57,288 bases of DNA from Azonexus sp. (GTDB taxonomy: Bacteria; Pseudomonadota; Gammaproteobacteria; Burkholderiales; Rhodocyclaceae), in NCBI GenBank assembly GCA_030691385.1, contig JAUYEI010000127.1, positions 1 to 57,288 on the forward strand, given 5' to 3'. How positions within the stretch are numbered: position 1 is the first letter of the stretch; every line of letters starts with the position of its first letter. A program made the position numbers and the translations under genes. Below are positions 1 to 10,090 of the stretch, one piece after another. The notes under the pieces are model-generated. The model did not search any database. It saw only the letters and a list, made by a program, of their open reading frames with translations, and had not been told where the DNA came from.

Positions 1-137
1 TGAACGGTCTCTTGGCTTGGTAACCGGAGACTCCCCCGAAGGGTTCGTTTGTTCAAGTTCCCTGAGGGGGGTCACCCTTCACCATCACGCTGCTTGACCA
101 GTTCGGCAGCGAATACCATCGAGATTGGTGACCGTAC
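1..137. other. unresolved sequence downstream of the truncated integrase
   Basis: No convincing gene was found. The integrase reading frame stops here, and neither other frame continues with a recognisable catalytic domain. The sequence may be the edge of an insertion or rearrangement that removed the integrase C-terminus, but no insertion-sequence end was identified and the window begins here. Confidence 0.4.
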
Positions 138-728
138 TCACAACCCTCTCGCCTGGATGAAGCGGAAAATCTGAAGCACGATATCCCGCGACTGAACTGC
201 CGGTGCAGGCGCACCACGCTCCTTGATTTTTTCGCACCTCGCCAGCAAACGCGACGGCGTAATTTCTTCCAGCTTTAGACGACCGAACTCCGTGGCTAGG
301 TTGCGATCGTAGATGGCCTTCCGCATTGCACGTGTCGACTCTGCCAGCTTGGCTTCGGCAAAGTACTTTTCAGCCCAGTTCCCGAAGGTCATTCCCTCGT
401 TGGCTTCGATCCGTTTTTCCACCTTCGCACGGGACGGGCTCTCGCCCTGTTCGATGGCTCGTCGCGCATTCGCCAGGAGTTGACGCGCCTCGGCAAGCGA
501 CAACGACATACCGTACTCCAGGGTCGACACCTCTCGTGGATTCTTGGCCGCGAGCCCCGGATCGTACTGGCCGATCACGAGGGTTTCGCGACGACCGTTC
601 AATCGATAGTCGTAGCGAAAGCTGATGTTCCCTGTACGCAGAACCGTTACGTACAGCCCTTGCTGGTCGGCGACCTTGTAAACCTTGTCAGCTGCCTTCA
701 GCGTCCTTAACTGCTTGTCAGTAAGCAT
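138..728 (-). pseudogene. truncated P4-type tyrosine integrase (N-terminal part)
   Basis: The 196-residue product begins with the arm-binding domain of P4-like island integrases (MLTDKQLRTLKAADKVYKVA, then GLYVTVLRTG and FRYDYRLNGRRETL). It continues into the SAM-like core-binding domain (FGNWAEKYFAEAKLAESTRA) and stops at FIQARGL. Full-length relatives are about 400 residues and end in a catalytic domain with R, HxxR and Y; that half is absent, so the protein should not recombine DNA. It lies directly downstream of guaA in the same orientation, the usual arrangement for islands that integrate at the guaA 3' end. This looks like the remnant of such an island, though the rest of it may lie outside the window. 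Confidence 0.8.
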
Positions 729-746
729 CTTTTTCCTCCAAACTCG

Positions 747-835
747 TACCGTCAGTTGATACCGTCAGACCATTTGACGGTATCAACCGTGGTAGTTGAA
801 GGACCTGTTCACCGATACCGTCACCAATACCGTCA
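747..835. repeat. array of (G/A)ATACCGTCA repeats between integrase and guaA
   Basis: Five copies of the TACCGTCA core occur: 747-754, 758-767 (GATACCGTCA), 775-784 (inverted), 814-823 and 826-835. They lie just upstream of the integrase start and next to the guaA end. Repeats in this position are typical of integrase arm-type binding sites or an excisionase/integrase operator. That function is inferred from position. Confidence 0.65.
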
Positions 836-950
836 AAATCGACGGGCTTGAGTGAGGCAGAGTGAAACCATGTGAGACGCTAACCTGTTGTCAGGACAAG
901 GTTTTCAAGAAAAACTGGAACGCCTTGGGACGTCCTGAAACGAAGCTAAA

Positions 951-975
951 TTATTCCCACTCAATGGTTGCTGGC
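951..975 (-). other. probable island attachment site at the guaA 3' end
   Basis: The last codons of guaA ([12 protein letters not shown]) are a known integration target for P4-type integrases, and an integrase fragment lies about 220 bp away in the expected orientation. The second copy of the site is not in the window, so the core cannot be delimited. Confidence 0.4.
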
Positions 976-2585
976 GGCTTGCCCGAAACATCGTATACAA
1001 CCCGGTTCAGGCCGCGCACTTCGTTGATGACCCGGTTCGAGACGCGGCCGAGCAGTTCGTAGGGTAGATGCGCCCAGTGGGCGGTCATGAAATCGCTGGT
1101 CACTACGGCACGCAGGGCCACGACGTTTTCGTAAGTGCGGCCATCACCCATCACGCCGACGCTCTTGACCGGCAGGAAGACGGCGAAGGCCTGGCTGGTC
1201 AGGTCGTACCAACTCTTGCCGATATCGGCCTCGGCGCACAGGCCGGCAGCGGCATTGGCAGCCGTTGCCACGGTCAACCGTAATTCTTCAATGAAAATGG
1301 AATCCGCGCGTTGCAGCAGACGGGCTGATTCCAGCTTGACCTCGCCAAGAATGCGCACGCCCAGTCCCGGCCCCGGGAACGGGTGGCGATAAACCATCTC
1401 GCGCGGCAGGCCGAGGGCGACGCCAAGTTCGCGGACCTCGTCCTTGAACAGCTCACGCAGCGGCTCGAGCAGCTTGAGGTGCATGTCTTCCGGCAGGCCT
1501 CCGACGTTGTGATGGCTCTTGATGGTGTGGGCGCCCTTCTTGCCCTTACCAGCTGATTCGATCACGTCCGGGTAGATGGTGCCTTGAGCCAGCCACTTGG
1601 CGGCGCTCAGCTTTTTCGATTCGGCCTGGAAGACTTCGACAAATTCCTTGCCGATGATCTTGCGCTTCTGTTCCGGGTCGGACACTCCCGCCAACTTGCC
1701 CATGAAGTCGTCGACTGCATCGACGCGGATGACCTTGAGGCCAAGATTACGGGCGAACATGTCCATGACCATGTCACCTTCGTTCAGGCGCAGCAGGCCG
1801 TGATCGACGAAAACGCAGGTTAGCTGGTCACCAATGGCACGGTGAATCAGCGCGGCAGCGACGCTCGAATCGACGCCGCCGGACAGGCCAAGAATCACGT
1901 CATCGGAACCAACCTGAGCACGAATGGAAGCCACTGCTTCGGCAATGTAATCGCCCATCACCCAGTCGGTGCCGCATCGGCAGATGCCATGCACAAAGCG
2001 CTCAAGAATGGCGCGGCCTTGCAGCGTATGGGTCACTTCCGGGTGGAATTGGACGGCGTAGAACTTGCGATCCTCGTCGGCCATCGCAGCAATCGGGCAG
2101 GATGGCGTCGAGGCCATTTTCTTGAAGCCGGCTGGCAATTCCATCACCGAATCGCCGTGGCTCATCCAGACCTTGAGCATGCCGTGGCCTTCCGCCGTCG
2201 TGAAGTCGGCGATGTCATTGAGCAGCGCAGTATGGCCATGGGCGCGCACTTCCGAGTAGCCGAATTCGCGGGACTTGCCGGCCGCTTCGGCGGTCATCAC
2301 CTTGCCACCCAGTTGCTGGGCCATGGTCTGCATGCCGTAGCAGATGCCGAGCACCGGAACACCGAGCTGGAAAACGATTTCCGGGGCGCGCGGGGTATCT
2401 CCCTCGGTCACCGAACTCGGTCCGCCGGACAGGATGATGCCCTGGGCGCCGTAGCTGCGAATGAATTCGTCCGAAACATCGTACGGATGGATTTCGCAGA
2501 AGACCTTGGCTTCGCGCACACGACGGGCGATTAGTTGGGTGACCTGGGAACCGAAATCGAGGATGAGGATTTTCTGGTGAGCCAT
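951..2585 (-). CDS. guaA: GMP synthase (glutamine-hydrolysing)
   Basis: Converts XMP to GMP using ATP and glutamine, the last step of guanine nucleotide synthesis. The N-terminal class I amidotransferase shows the nucleophile-cysteine motif [16 protein letters not shown] and the histidine/glutamate motif FHPEVTH. The ATP pyrophosphatase domain carries the PP-loop [11 protein letters not shown], and the C-terminus ends PPATIEWE as is usual. The ATG at 2585 ([14 protein letters not shown]) is preferred to an in-frame TTG two codons upstream. Product is 544 residues. It lies downstream of guaB with a hairpin between them. The 3' end borders an island remnant but the frame is complete. Confidence 0.97.
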   Translation of the reverse strand: MAHQKILILDFGSQVTQLIARRVREAKVFCEIHPYDVSDEFIRSYGAQGIILSGGPSSVTEGDTPRAPEIVFQLGVPVLGICYGMQTMAQQLGGKVMTAEAAGKSREFGYSEVRAHGHTALLNDIADFTTAEGHGMLKVWMSHGDSVMELPAGFKKMASTPSCPIAAMADEDRKFYAVQFHPEVTHTLQGRAILERFVHGICRCGTDWVMGDYIAEAVASIRAQVGSDDVILGLSGGVDSSVAAALIHRAIGDQLTCVFVDHGLLRLNEGDMVMDMFARNLGLKVIRVDAVDDFMGKLAGVSDPEQKRKIIGKEFVEVFQAESKKLSAAKWLAQGTIYPDVIESAGKGKKGAHTIKSHHNVGGLPEDMHLKLLEPLRELFKDEVRELGVALGLPREMVYRHPFPGPGLGVRILGEVKLESARLLQRADSIFIEELRLTVATAANAAAGLCAEADIGKSWYDLTSQAFAVFLPVKSVGVMGDGRTYENVVALRAVVTSDFMTAHWAHLPYELLGRVSNRVINEVRGLNRVVYDVSGKPPATIEWE

Positions 2586-2601
2586 TTTCAAAACCTTGAA
2601 T

Positions 2602-2627
2602 AAAAAGGGCGGCTCCCGGAGCCGCCC
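2602..2627 (-). terminator. hairpin with T-run between guaB and guaA
   Basis: A nine-pair stem (2607-2615 with 2619-2627, loop CCG) is followed on the minus strand by TTTTTATT. It has the form of an intrinsic terminator inside the guaB-guaA unit, so it may reduce read-through into guaA. Confidence 0.75.
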
Positions 2628-2645
2628 TCAGTAACACGGAAAAGA

Positions 2646-4121
<1,476 letters not shown>

Positions 4122-4172
4122 TTAATCCAAGGTCACAAAATCGTATTATACAGAAAAGCCAAGGAAACCCAG

Positions 4173-4673
4173 ATGACCTCGAAACCCACCTTCATTTTTG
4201 CCCTGTTTTTCCCGTTGACCGTGGCAGTCATGTCAGCCCAGGCGGAAACCTATCAATGGAAGGACAGCAATGGCCAGACGGTTGTTTCAGACGTTCCGCC
4301 CCCGGCAACGGCCAAGGGAAGGCGGTCCATCGGCGGCGTGAAACCCGCTGTTGTTTCGGAGGCCATTCCGGAAAAAACGGCTGATGCCCCCAAAGTTGCC
4401 GATGCGCCGAAGACTATCGCGGAAAAGGATCTCGACTTCAAGAAACGGCAGCAGGAATCCAGAGAGAAGGCCGACAAGCAGGCCAAGGAACAGGCGGCCG
4501 AAAAGGAAAAAAGTGAAAACTGCGACCGCGCCCGGCGCAACCTGGCAGCACTGGAAGCCAATCAGCCGCTCACGGTTTACGATGACAAGGGCGAACGCAA
4601 ACTGATGGATAGCACCCTGCGCGAACAGGAAATCGAACGGGCTCGCAAATTCATGGCTGACTCCTGCAAATAA
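4173..4673 (+). CDS. DUF4124-domain envelope protein
   Basis: A 166-residue protein with a clear signal peptide (hydrophobic FIFALFFPLTVAVMSAQA, cleavage probable after AQA). A short DUF4124 module follows (ETYQWKDSNGQTVVSDVPPP), then a charged region rich in Lys, Glu and Ala, probably helical, with a single cysteine at SENCDRA and another near the C-terminus. DUF4124 proteins are small exported proteins of unknown function common in proteobacteria. A TATTAT box lies about 25 bp upstream of the start. It is divergent from guaB and convergent with rnfH. Function unknown. Confidence 0.85.
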   Translation: MTSKPTFIFALFFPLTVAVMSAQAETYQWKDSNGQTVVSDVPPPATAKGRRSIGGVKPAVVSEAIPEKTADAPKVADAPKTIAEKDLDFKKRQQESREKADKQAKEQAAEKEKSENCDRARRNLAALEANQPLTVYDDKGERKLMDSTLREQEIERARKFMADSCK

Positions 4674-4688
4674 GCAGAAAGTTCAGCT

Positions 4689-5012
4689 TCAGCCCTCGGC
4701 GTCGGCATCCCCGGCGCCTTTTTTCATGACCTTGCCCTCGGCCGCCCGTTGCTTCCGAACCTCTTTCGGATCGGCAATCAGCGGCCGGTAAATTTCGACG
4801 CGATCCAGATTGCGCAATACGGAGTCAGGCTTGGAAAGCTTGTTCCAGATACCGAACTTGTTCTTCTTCAGGTCGATTTCCGGATATTTCTCGAGCAACC
4901 CGGAGGCATCAAGCGCCTGTTGCAGCGTCGCCCCTTCATTTAATTTGACGCGGACAAACTCCTGCTTGTTTGAAAGGGCATAACAAACCTCGACACTCAA
5001 CATTTCAGCCAT
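4689..5012 (-). CDS. rnfH: RnfH family ubiquitin-like protein
   Basis: A 107-residue beta-grasp protein of the RnfH family (MLSVEVCYALSNKQEFVRVK, later GIWNKLSKPDSVLRNLDRVE and IYRPLIADPKEVRK). Despite its name, the family often sits beside ratA rather than the Rnf complex, and its role is not established. The start at 5012 (MAEMLSVEV) is chosen because GGAG lies six bases upstream and it overlaps the ratA stop by a few bases; longer starts would run deep into ratA. Co-transcribed with ratA. Confidence 0.9.
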   Translation of the reverse strand: MAEMLSVEVCYALSNKQEFVRVKLNEGATLQQALDASGLLEKYPEIDLKKNKFGIWNKLSKPDSVLRNLDRVEIYRPLIADPKEVRKQRAAEGKVMKKGAGDADAEG

Positions 5013-5448
5013 GGCTGGCTCCATAAACCTGCGTAGCACGGCGCACGAAGGCATCGACAAACGTGTTGGCAATATGGCTGAACACCGGGCCGATCACCTT
5101 TTCGAACAATTTGCTGGAAAACTCGTAGTGCAACTGGAATTCAATCTTGCAGGCGTTTTCGGCCAGCGCCTTGAAATGCCATGAACCTTCGAGGCGACGG
5201 AATGGCCCGTCGACCAGGCGAATTTTCATTAGCCGGGGAAACTCCTTGTCGTTTTCCGTCGTAAAGCAGGATTTCACCGAATGGTAGTTGATATGCAGCG
5301 TCGCTGCAGTTTTCGCCGCATCGCGAAACTTGAGCTCGGTATGGCTGCACCAGGGCAGGAATGCGGGGTAATCCTCGCAACGGTCCACCAGTTCGAACAT
5401 GCGTTCGGCAGATTGCTCGATCAAGACGGTCTTTTCAACGAGGGCCAT
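5005..5448 (-). CDS. ratA: RatA/Coq10-type START-domain protein
   Basis: A 147-residue member of the polyketide-cyclase/START group (MALVEKTVLIEQSAERMFEL, DYPAFLPWCSHTEL, EFQLHYEFSSKLFEKVIGPV). E. coli RatA was described as interfering with ribosomal subunit association, while the mitochondrial homologue Coq10 binds ubiquinone; which applies here is unknown. The start at 5448 matches family length, whereas the longer frame adds residues unlike the family. It is divergent from smpB, a widely conserved arrangement, and overlaps rnfH. Confidence 0.92.
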   Translation of the reverse strand: MALVEKTVLIEQSAERMFELVDRCEDYPAFLPWCSHTELKFRDAAKTAATLHINYHSVKSCFTTENDKEFPRLMKIRLVDGPFRRLEGSWHFKALAENACKIEFQLHYEFSSKLFEKVIGPVFSHIANTFVDAFVRRATQVYGASHG

Positions 5449-5506
5449 GCAGCGGCAGTATTCCTGTTTCCTGTAGAATCGCGATTTTAAAGGAACAGCC
5501 GGTAGC

Positions 5507-5956
5507 ATGAGCATTACGGTCAACAAAAAAGCCTTTCACGACTATTTTGTCGAAGAAAAGTACGAAGCTGGCATTGCCCTCGAAGGTTGGGAGGTCAAGG
5601 CCATTCGCGCCGGCCGAATGAACATCAAGGAATCCTACGTCATCATCAAAAGCGGTGAGATCTACTTGATCGGGATGCACATCAGCCCGCTGGCGACCGC
5701 CTCCACCCACAACCAGCATGACCCGATACGCACGCGAAAGCTGCTCTTGCACGCCAACGAAATCGGCAAGCTGATCGGCAAGGTAGAGCGTGCCGGTTAC
5801 ACGCTGGTGCCCATCGACCTGCACTTCGTGCGTGGCCGGATCAAGCTTGAAATCGGCCTGGCCAAAGGCAAGAAACAGCACGACAAACGTGCCGATGCGC
5901 TGGACAAGGATTCAAAGCGGGAAGCCCAGCGCGCCATGAAGGAACGCCTTCACTAA
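5507..5956 (+). CDS. smpB: SsrA (tmRNA)-binding protein
   Basis: Binds tmRNA and delivers it to stalled ribosomes for trans-translation. The 149-residue protein has the usual features: [39 protein letters not shown], the beta-barrel core, and the basic C-terminal tail ([20 protein letters not shown]) that folds in the decoding centre. Length and start are normal. Divergent from ratA-rnfH. No tmRNA gene was seen nearby. Confidence 0.96.
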   Translation: MSITVNKKAFHDYFVEEKYEAGIALEGWEVKAIRAGRMNIKESYVIIKSGEIYLIGMHISPLATASTHNQHDPIRTRKLLLHANEIGKLIGKVERAGYTLVPIDLHFVRGRIKLEIGLAKGKKQHDKRADALDKDSKREAQRAMKERLH

Positions 5957-6068
5957 AGCCATCCAGCTTTCGCAGTATCATTTTTGTTCGTCGTATTGCC
6001 ATACTCACAAATGACTATGTCGTTTAGTAAACCTGAATGTGGCTCTTTGGCATATCCTTGTGATAACC

Positions 6069-6710
6069 ATGAAAACGATACGAATTGTTCTCGCGGATGA
6101 CCAGTTACTGATACGCGCCGGCATCCGCGCCATTATCGAGACGCTTCCGGGATACCTTATCGAAGCCGAATGCGCGGATGGCCACGAAACCATTGCCGCC
6201 ATTCGCAAGCTGCAACCCGACGTCGTCCTGCTCGACATTGCCATGCCCGGGCCATCAGGCATCGAGGTGGCGCGTACCATTCGCCAGTTCGATCGGGAAA
6301 CCAGAATTCTCGTGCTGTCCAGCATTGACCGTCAGGAAATCGTCGAGCAGGCACTTAACGCAGGCGTCAATGGCTATTTATTGAAGGACTTTGTACTTGC
6401 CGAGCTACTGCAAGCGCTGACCACTGTACTCGACGGTGGACGCTTCCTGTCGCCGAAACTCAATGCGATGAACTTGCGCTCGGAGGCCGAATGCGACTCT
6501 GGCCACATATCTCGATTGACCACACGGCAAACCGAGATTCTCCGCCACGTGGCATCAGGCAGAACCACCAAGGAAATTGCCCGTGAACTGGGTATCAGCC
6601 CGAAAACCGTTGAATTTCACCGCAGTCGTCTGATGGAAAAAATCGGCGTCCACGATGTAACCGGCCTGACCCGATTTGCGCTTCACACAGGCATCGTCAG
6701 TTGCCCCTGA
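6069..6710 (+). CDS. NarL/FixJ-type response regulator
   Basis: A 213-residue two-component regulator. The receiver domain shows the acidic pair in LADDQ, the phosphoacceptor aspartate in VVLLDIAMPG, the conserved Ser/Thr region LVLSSID and the lysine in YLLKDF. The C-terminal LuxR-type HTH (LTTRQTEILRHVASGRTTKE, then ELGISPKTVEFHRSRLMEKI) binds DNA. The start MKTIRIVLADDQ at 6069 is preferred to an ATG ten codons upstream. No sensor kinase is adjacent. The facing gene encodes an Hpt protein, suggesting a phosphorelay with a kinase elsewhere. Target genes unknown. Confidence 0.92.
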   Translation: MKTIRIVLADDQLLIRAGIRAIIETLPGYLIEAECADGHETIAAIRKLQPDVVLLDIAMPGPSGIEVARTIRQFDRETRILVLSSIDRQEIVEQALNAGVNGYLLKDFVLAELLQALTTVLDGGRFLSPKLNAMNLRSEAECDSGHISRLTTRQTEILRHVASGRTTKEIARELGISPKTVEFHRSRLMEKIGVHDVTGLTRFALHTGIVSCP

Positions 6711-6722
6711 ACGGATAGGGAC

Positions 6723-7124
6723 TCAGCCTTCCCTGTCGATCAGGAAACCCTGCAGTTCGGCTTCCATGCACTGTATGCACAGGATCAACGGGGCCGACAT
6801 TGACGGCCAGTCGGGTGCTGAATTGCCAATCGGAGCTTCGAGAAGATGTTCGCGAACGAGTTGTTCGATCTCACGAGCCTGATCGAGACAACGGTTCCCG
6901 GAGAACAGGACGCAACTGCTGCGAATGTCATGCAGCACATCTTTCAGCGTCGGCAGATCACCCTGCGCTGCAGCAGTTTCCAGTCGCCGACATAGCGCCG
7001 GGGCATTTTCAAGAAAAATGTGAATCAGTCGTTCCGCAGCAGCCTGGTTTCGTCCCAGATTAACCAGCAAATACTCCAGATTGCAGAAGTCGCTACCCTT
7101 ACGATTGCTGCCGCTCTCAGACAT
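6723..7124 (-). CDS. histidine phosphotransfer (Hpt) domain protein
   Basis: A 133-residue, mostly helical, single-domain protein. The segment LPTLKDVLHDIRSSCVLFSG matches the Hpt helix carrying the phosphorylatable histidine (about residue 65), with Arg-Ser where many Hpts have Lys-Gly. It should relay phosphate between a hybrid kinase and a response regulator. It converges with the NarL-type regulator at 6069-6710, only 12 bp apart, a plausible partner, though convergent genes are not co-transcribed. An inverted repeat, ACCGAATA at 7126-7133 and TATTCGGT at 7151-7158, lies just upstream and could be an operator. Confidence 0.75.
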   Translation of the reverse strand: MSESGSNRKGSDFCNLEYLLVNLGRNQAAAERLIHIFLENAPALCRRLETAAAQGDLPTLKDVLHDIRSSCVLFSGNRCLDQAREIEQLVREHLLEAPIGNSAPDWPSMSAPLILCIQCMEAELQGFLIDREG

Positions 7125-7221
7125 TACCGAATACCTTGGTTTATTTGTATTATTCGGTCATAGCTTATGCCAGCGGGAAAAGACAGGGAACCCGGTGTTA
7201 CCCTAGGGAAGGCTACCGGAA

Positions 7222-7257
7222 AACAGAAAAGCCCGAAAAGCAATAGCTTTCGGGCTT
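7222..7257 (-). terminator. terminator of tRNA-Asp
   Basis: Stem AAGCCCGAAA (7229-7238) pairs with TTTCGGGCTT (7248-7257). On the minus strand the hairpin is followed by TTTTCTGTTTT. It lies 10 bp beyond the CCA end of tRNA-Asp. Confidence 0.85.
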
Positions 7258-7266
7258 GACGGTAGC

Positions 7267-7343
7267 TGGCGGAGTGGACGGGACTCGAACCCGCGACCCC
7301 CGGCGTGACAGGCCGGTATTCTAACCAACTGAACTACCACTCC
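7267..7343 (-). tRNA. tRNA-Asp(GTC)
   Basis: 77 nt including encoded CCA. Acceptor arms GGAGTGG and CCACTCC pair fully. The D-arm TAGTTCAGTTGGTTAGA, anticodon loop CCTGTCACG with GTC, and T-arm GGGTTCGAGTCCC are all present. G73 identifies Asp as in E. coli. Confidence 0.98.
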
Positions 7344-7452
7344 GCATCATGGCGCCCGGTTTTGGCGGGCTGCAACGAGCGGCGAATAATAGCATGGGGC
7401 TATGGTTCCGGGTGCCCGGCTACGACTACAATTTGACGTTTTCAGCCGTGCT

Positions 7453-9075
7453 ATGGAAACGATGACCGATACCGGTACGCTCAATTTCTCCTGGTCGCAG
7501 GCCATGGTCGCCGGCTTTGTCGCGGCTGGCACCACCGATGCCGTCATCTCCCCCGGCTCGCGCTCGACGCCGCTGGCACTCGCCATGTTGCGCCAGCCCC
7601 GGCTACGCTGCCATGTTGCGGTCGACGAGCGAAGCGCGGCATTTTTCGCGCTCGGTATTGCCAAAGCCAGCCGGCGGCCCGTACTAGTGCTGGCCACCTC
7701 AGGGACGGCCCCGGCCAATTGGCTTCCGGCAGTCATCGAGGCCAGCCAGTCTGGCGTTCCACTGCTCCTGATCTCGGCTGATCGCCCGCCTGAACTGCAG
7801 GGCTGCGGAGCCAATCAGACCGTCGACCAGATCGGGCTTTTCGGCTCGCACGTCCGCGCCAGCCATGCCCTCGGCACACCGGACAACGGGTTTGATCCGG
7901 CTTACCTGCACCGCTTCGCTGCTCGCGCCTATGAGCAGGCGACTTGGCCCCACCCCGGCCTTGTCCATATCAACCAGCCGTTCCGCGAGTCGCTGCTTCC
8001 TTTGGCGGATACCGCCGAAGCGGAAATTCCGGACTCCATCCGCGTTGCCCATCCGACGCTGCAGCCAGCACCAGAAGATATTCGCGACTTTGCCATCCGC
8101 ATCAGCGGACGTCCCGGCGTCATTGTCTGCGGCGAGATGCCGGCACTTCGTGAGGACGGAAAAGCCATTGCCGCCCTGGCCAAGCGGCTCAATGCCCCTA
8201 TTCTTGCCGAACCGCTGTCCGGCCTGCGCTACGGGGATCATGATCGATCGCGTCTGTGCGTTCGTTACAACCACTGGCTGAGCAATCAGGCATTCTCCGA
8301 GCAGCATCAACCGGAATGGGTGTTGCGCTTCGGCACCTTCCCGCTCACCCGCAACCTGCAAAACTACGTGGGGGGAATCCGGCAGATCCATGCCGTGGTC
8401 GAACCATGGCCACGCTGGAGTGATCCCGCGCATCGGCTGACCCATCTGTTCCGCGCCGAGCCGGCCGATGTTTGCACCGCGTTGCTGGCAGAATCACTCG
8501 TTGCCGCCCCCGGTGGCTGGCGACAGGACTTTGCCGAACAGGAGGTTATTGCCGCGGAGAGGCCTGACGCTGGCCACATTGCTGCCATGCTCGAAGAAAT
8601 TCAGCATGCCACGCCGTTCTTCATCGGCAACTCGCTGGCCATCCGCCAACTGGACAGCCTGTCAGGCAGTGGCGAAAAAGCCATCCACTTTTACGGCAAC
8701 CGTGGTGCCAACGGTATTGACGGCAACATCTCGACTGCCATGGGGATTGCCGCGGTTCATGGCAATGTCGTTGCCCTGCTTGGCGACCTGACCACCCAGC
8801 ATGACCTGGGCGGACTGGCGCTGGCCCAGGGTCGAAATGCCGTGATTGTTGTGGTCAACAACGCTGGGGGCGGCATTTTCGATCATCTGCCCCAGCGCGA
8901 GCTGCCTGAATTCGTACAAGGCTGGCGTACCCCGCAGCAAATCAGTTTCGAGCATGCGGCGCTGACTTTCGGCCTTGGCTTTGGCCGCGCAGACTCGATT
9001 GACGACTTCAGAAAGACGCTGCGCGCAGCGCTTGCTGCCGGCGGCCCGCATCTGATCGAACTGCAGATGCCCTGA
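7453..9075 (+). CDS. menD: MenD-type thiamine-diphosphate synthase (SEPHCHC synthase)
   Basis: A 540-residue ThDP enzyme matching MenD, which joins 2-oxoglutarate-derived succinic semialdehyde to isochorismate in menaquinone synthesis. Diagnostic segments are AVISPGSRSTPLALAM, VDERSAAFFALGIAKAS, TSGTAPANWLPAVIEA, PPELQGCGANQTVDQI and the cofactor region GNRGANGIDGNISTAMG followed by ALLGDLT and NNAGGGIFDHLPQ. Start ATG at 7453 (METMTDTG) or 7462 are equally possible. No other men gene is nearby; queF follows by 24 bp and may be co-transcribed. Confidence 0.9.
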   Translation: METMTDTGTLNFSWSQAMVAGFVAAGTTDAVISPGSRSTPLALAMLRQPRLRCHVAVDERSAAFFALGIAKASRRPVLVLATSGTAPANWLPAVIEASQSGVPLLLISADRPPELQGCGANQTVDQIGLFGSHVRASHALGTPDNGFDPAYLHRFAARAYEQATWPHPGLVHINQPFRESLLPLADTAEAEIPDSIRVAHPTLQPAPEDIRDFAIRISGRPGVIVCGEMPALREDGKAIAALAKRLNAPILAEPLSGLRYGDHDRSRLCVRYNHWLSNQAFSEQHQPEWVLRFGTFPLTRNLQNYVGGIRQIHAVVEPWPRWSDPAHRLTHLFRAEPADVCTALLAESLVAAPGGWRQDFAEQEVIAAERPDAGHIAAMLEEIQHATPFFIGNSLAIRQLDSLSGSGEKAIHFYGNRGANGIDGNISTAMGIAAVHGNVVALLGDLTTQHDLGGLALAQGRNAVIVVVNNAGGGIFDHLPQRELPEFVQGWRTPQQISFEHAALTFGLGFGRADSIDDFRKTLRAALAAGGPHLIELQMP

Positions 9076-9099
9076 GGCCTTGCGGTAAAATCTGCCCCC

Positions 9100-9951
9100 A
9101 TGAATTCGTCGATCAACACCACCGACCCGAGCAGCGCCTCGCCCTTGGGCAAAGCCACGGAATACCAGAGCCACTACACGCCCGAGTTGCTCTACCCCAT
9201 TCCGCGCCAGCTCAAGCGCAGCGAACTCGGCATTGCCGATGGCGCCCTGCCCTTTGTCGGCGAGGATTTGTGGAATGCCTATGAACTGTCGTGGCTCAAT
9301 CCGAAGGGCAAACCGGTTGTTGCCGTCGGCACCTTCCGCGTGCCGGCCGATAGCCCGAACCTGATTGAATCCAAGTCATTCAAGCTTTACCTGAACTCCT
9401 TCAACCAGAGCATTTTCGCCGATATTGAAACCGTCGCGCAGACGCTAGCACGCGACCTCTCGGCCGCCACCGGCAAGCCGCTCGGCGTCGCACTCGAACC
9501 ACTAGCCGACCGTCCGCAAGCCGTGATCGCCATTCCGGAAGGCATCTGTCTCGACGATCTGGATATTGCCTGCGACCGCTACCAGCCGGCCCCCGAGCTC
9601 CTGACCACGCGAGCTGGCGAAATCGTTGAAGAAACGCTGTTCTCCCACCTGCTCAAATCGAACTGTCTGGTCACCGGCCAGCCGGACTGGGCAATGGTCG
9701 TCATCCGCTATCGTGGTCGCCCCATCGACCGGGCCGGGCTGCTGCGCTACATCGTTTCCTTCCGCAATCACAACGAATTCCACGAACAGTGCGTCGAGCG
9801 GATTTTCACCGACATCCAGAAGCATTGCGCGCCCGAGGCGCTGGCCGTCCACGCCCGCTACACGCGGCGCGGCGGCCTCGACATCAACCCCTTCCGCAGC
9901 ACCGGCGATTGCTACGGTCGACCGGAAAATATCCGCGAAATACGACAGTAA
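9100..9951 (+). CDS. queF: NADPH-dependent 7-cyano-7-deazaguanine reductase
   Basis: Reduces preQ0 to preQ1 for queuosine tRNA modification. The 283-residue length is that of the long, tandem T-fold QueF (E. coli YqcD type). Motifs include [17 protein letters not shown] for substrate and NADPH binding, the active-site cysteine in [15 protein letters not shown] and the glutamate-containing [15 protein letters not shown]. Other queuosine genes are not in the window. The start at 9100 lies 24 bp after menD. Confidence 0.95.
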   Translation: MNSSINTTDPSSASPLGKATEYQSHYTPELLYPIPRQLKRSELGIADGALPFVGEDLWNAYELSWLNPKGKPVVAVGTFRVPADSPNLIESKSFKLYLNSFNQSIFADIETVAQTLARDLSAATGKPLGVALEPLADRPQAVIAIPEGICLDDLDIACDRYQPAPELLTTRAGEIVEETLFSHLLKSNCLVTGQPDWAMVVIRYRGRPIDRAGLLRYIVSFRNHNEFHEQCVERIFTDIQKHCAPEALAVHARYTRRGGLDINPFRSTGDCYGRPENIREIRQ

Positions 9952-10090
9952 TCTTTACACCCGTTCACAACAATGGACATCCGGCCCCAAATATAACCTG
10001 TATGGCATATTTGATCAGGGAAGAGAGCCTAACAACACGACGTACAATTGATTTTTGACGGTAATTTGATCTTTTCTTGAGGATTGGTTC

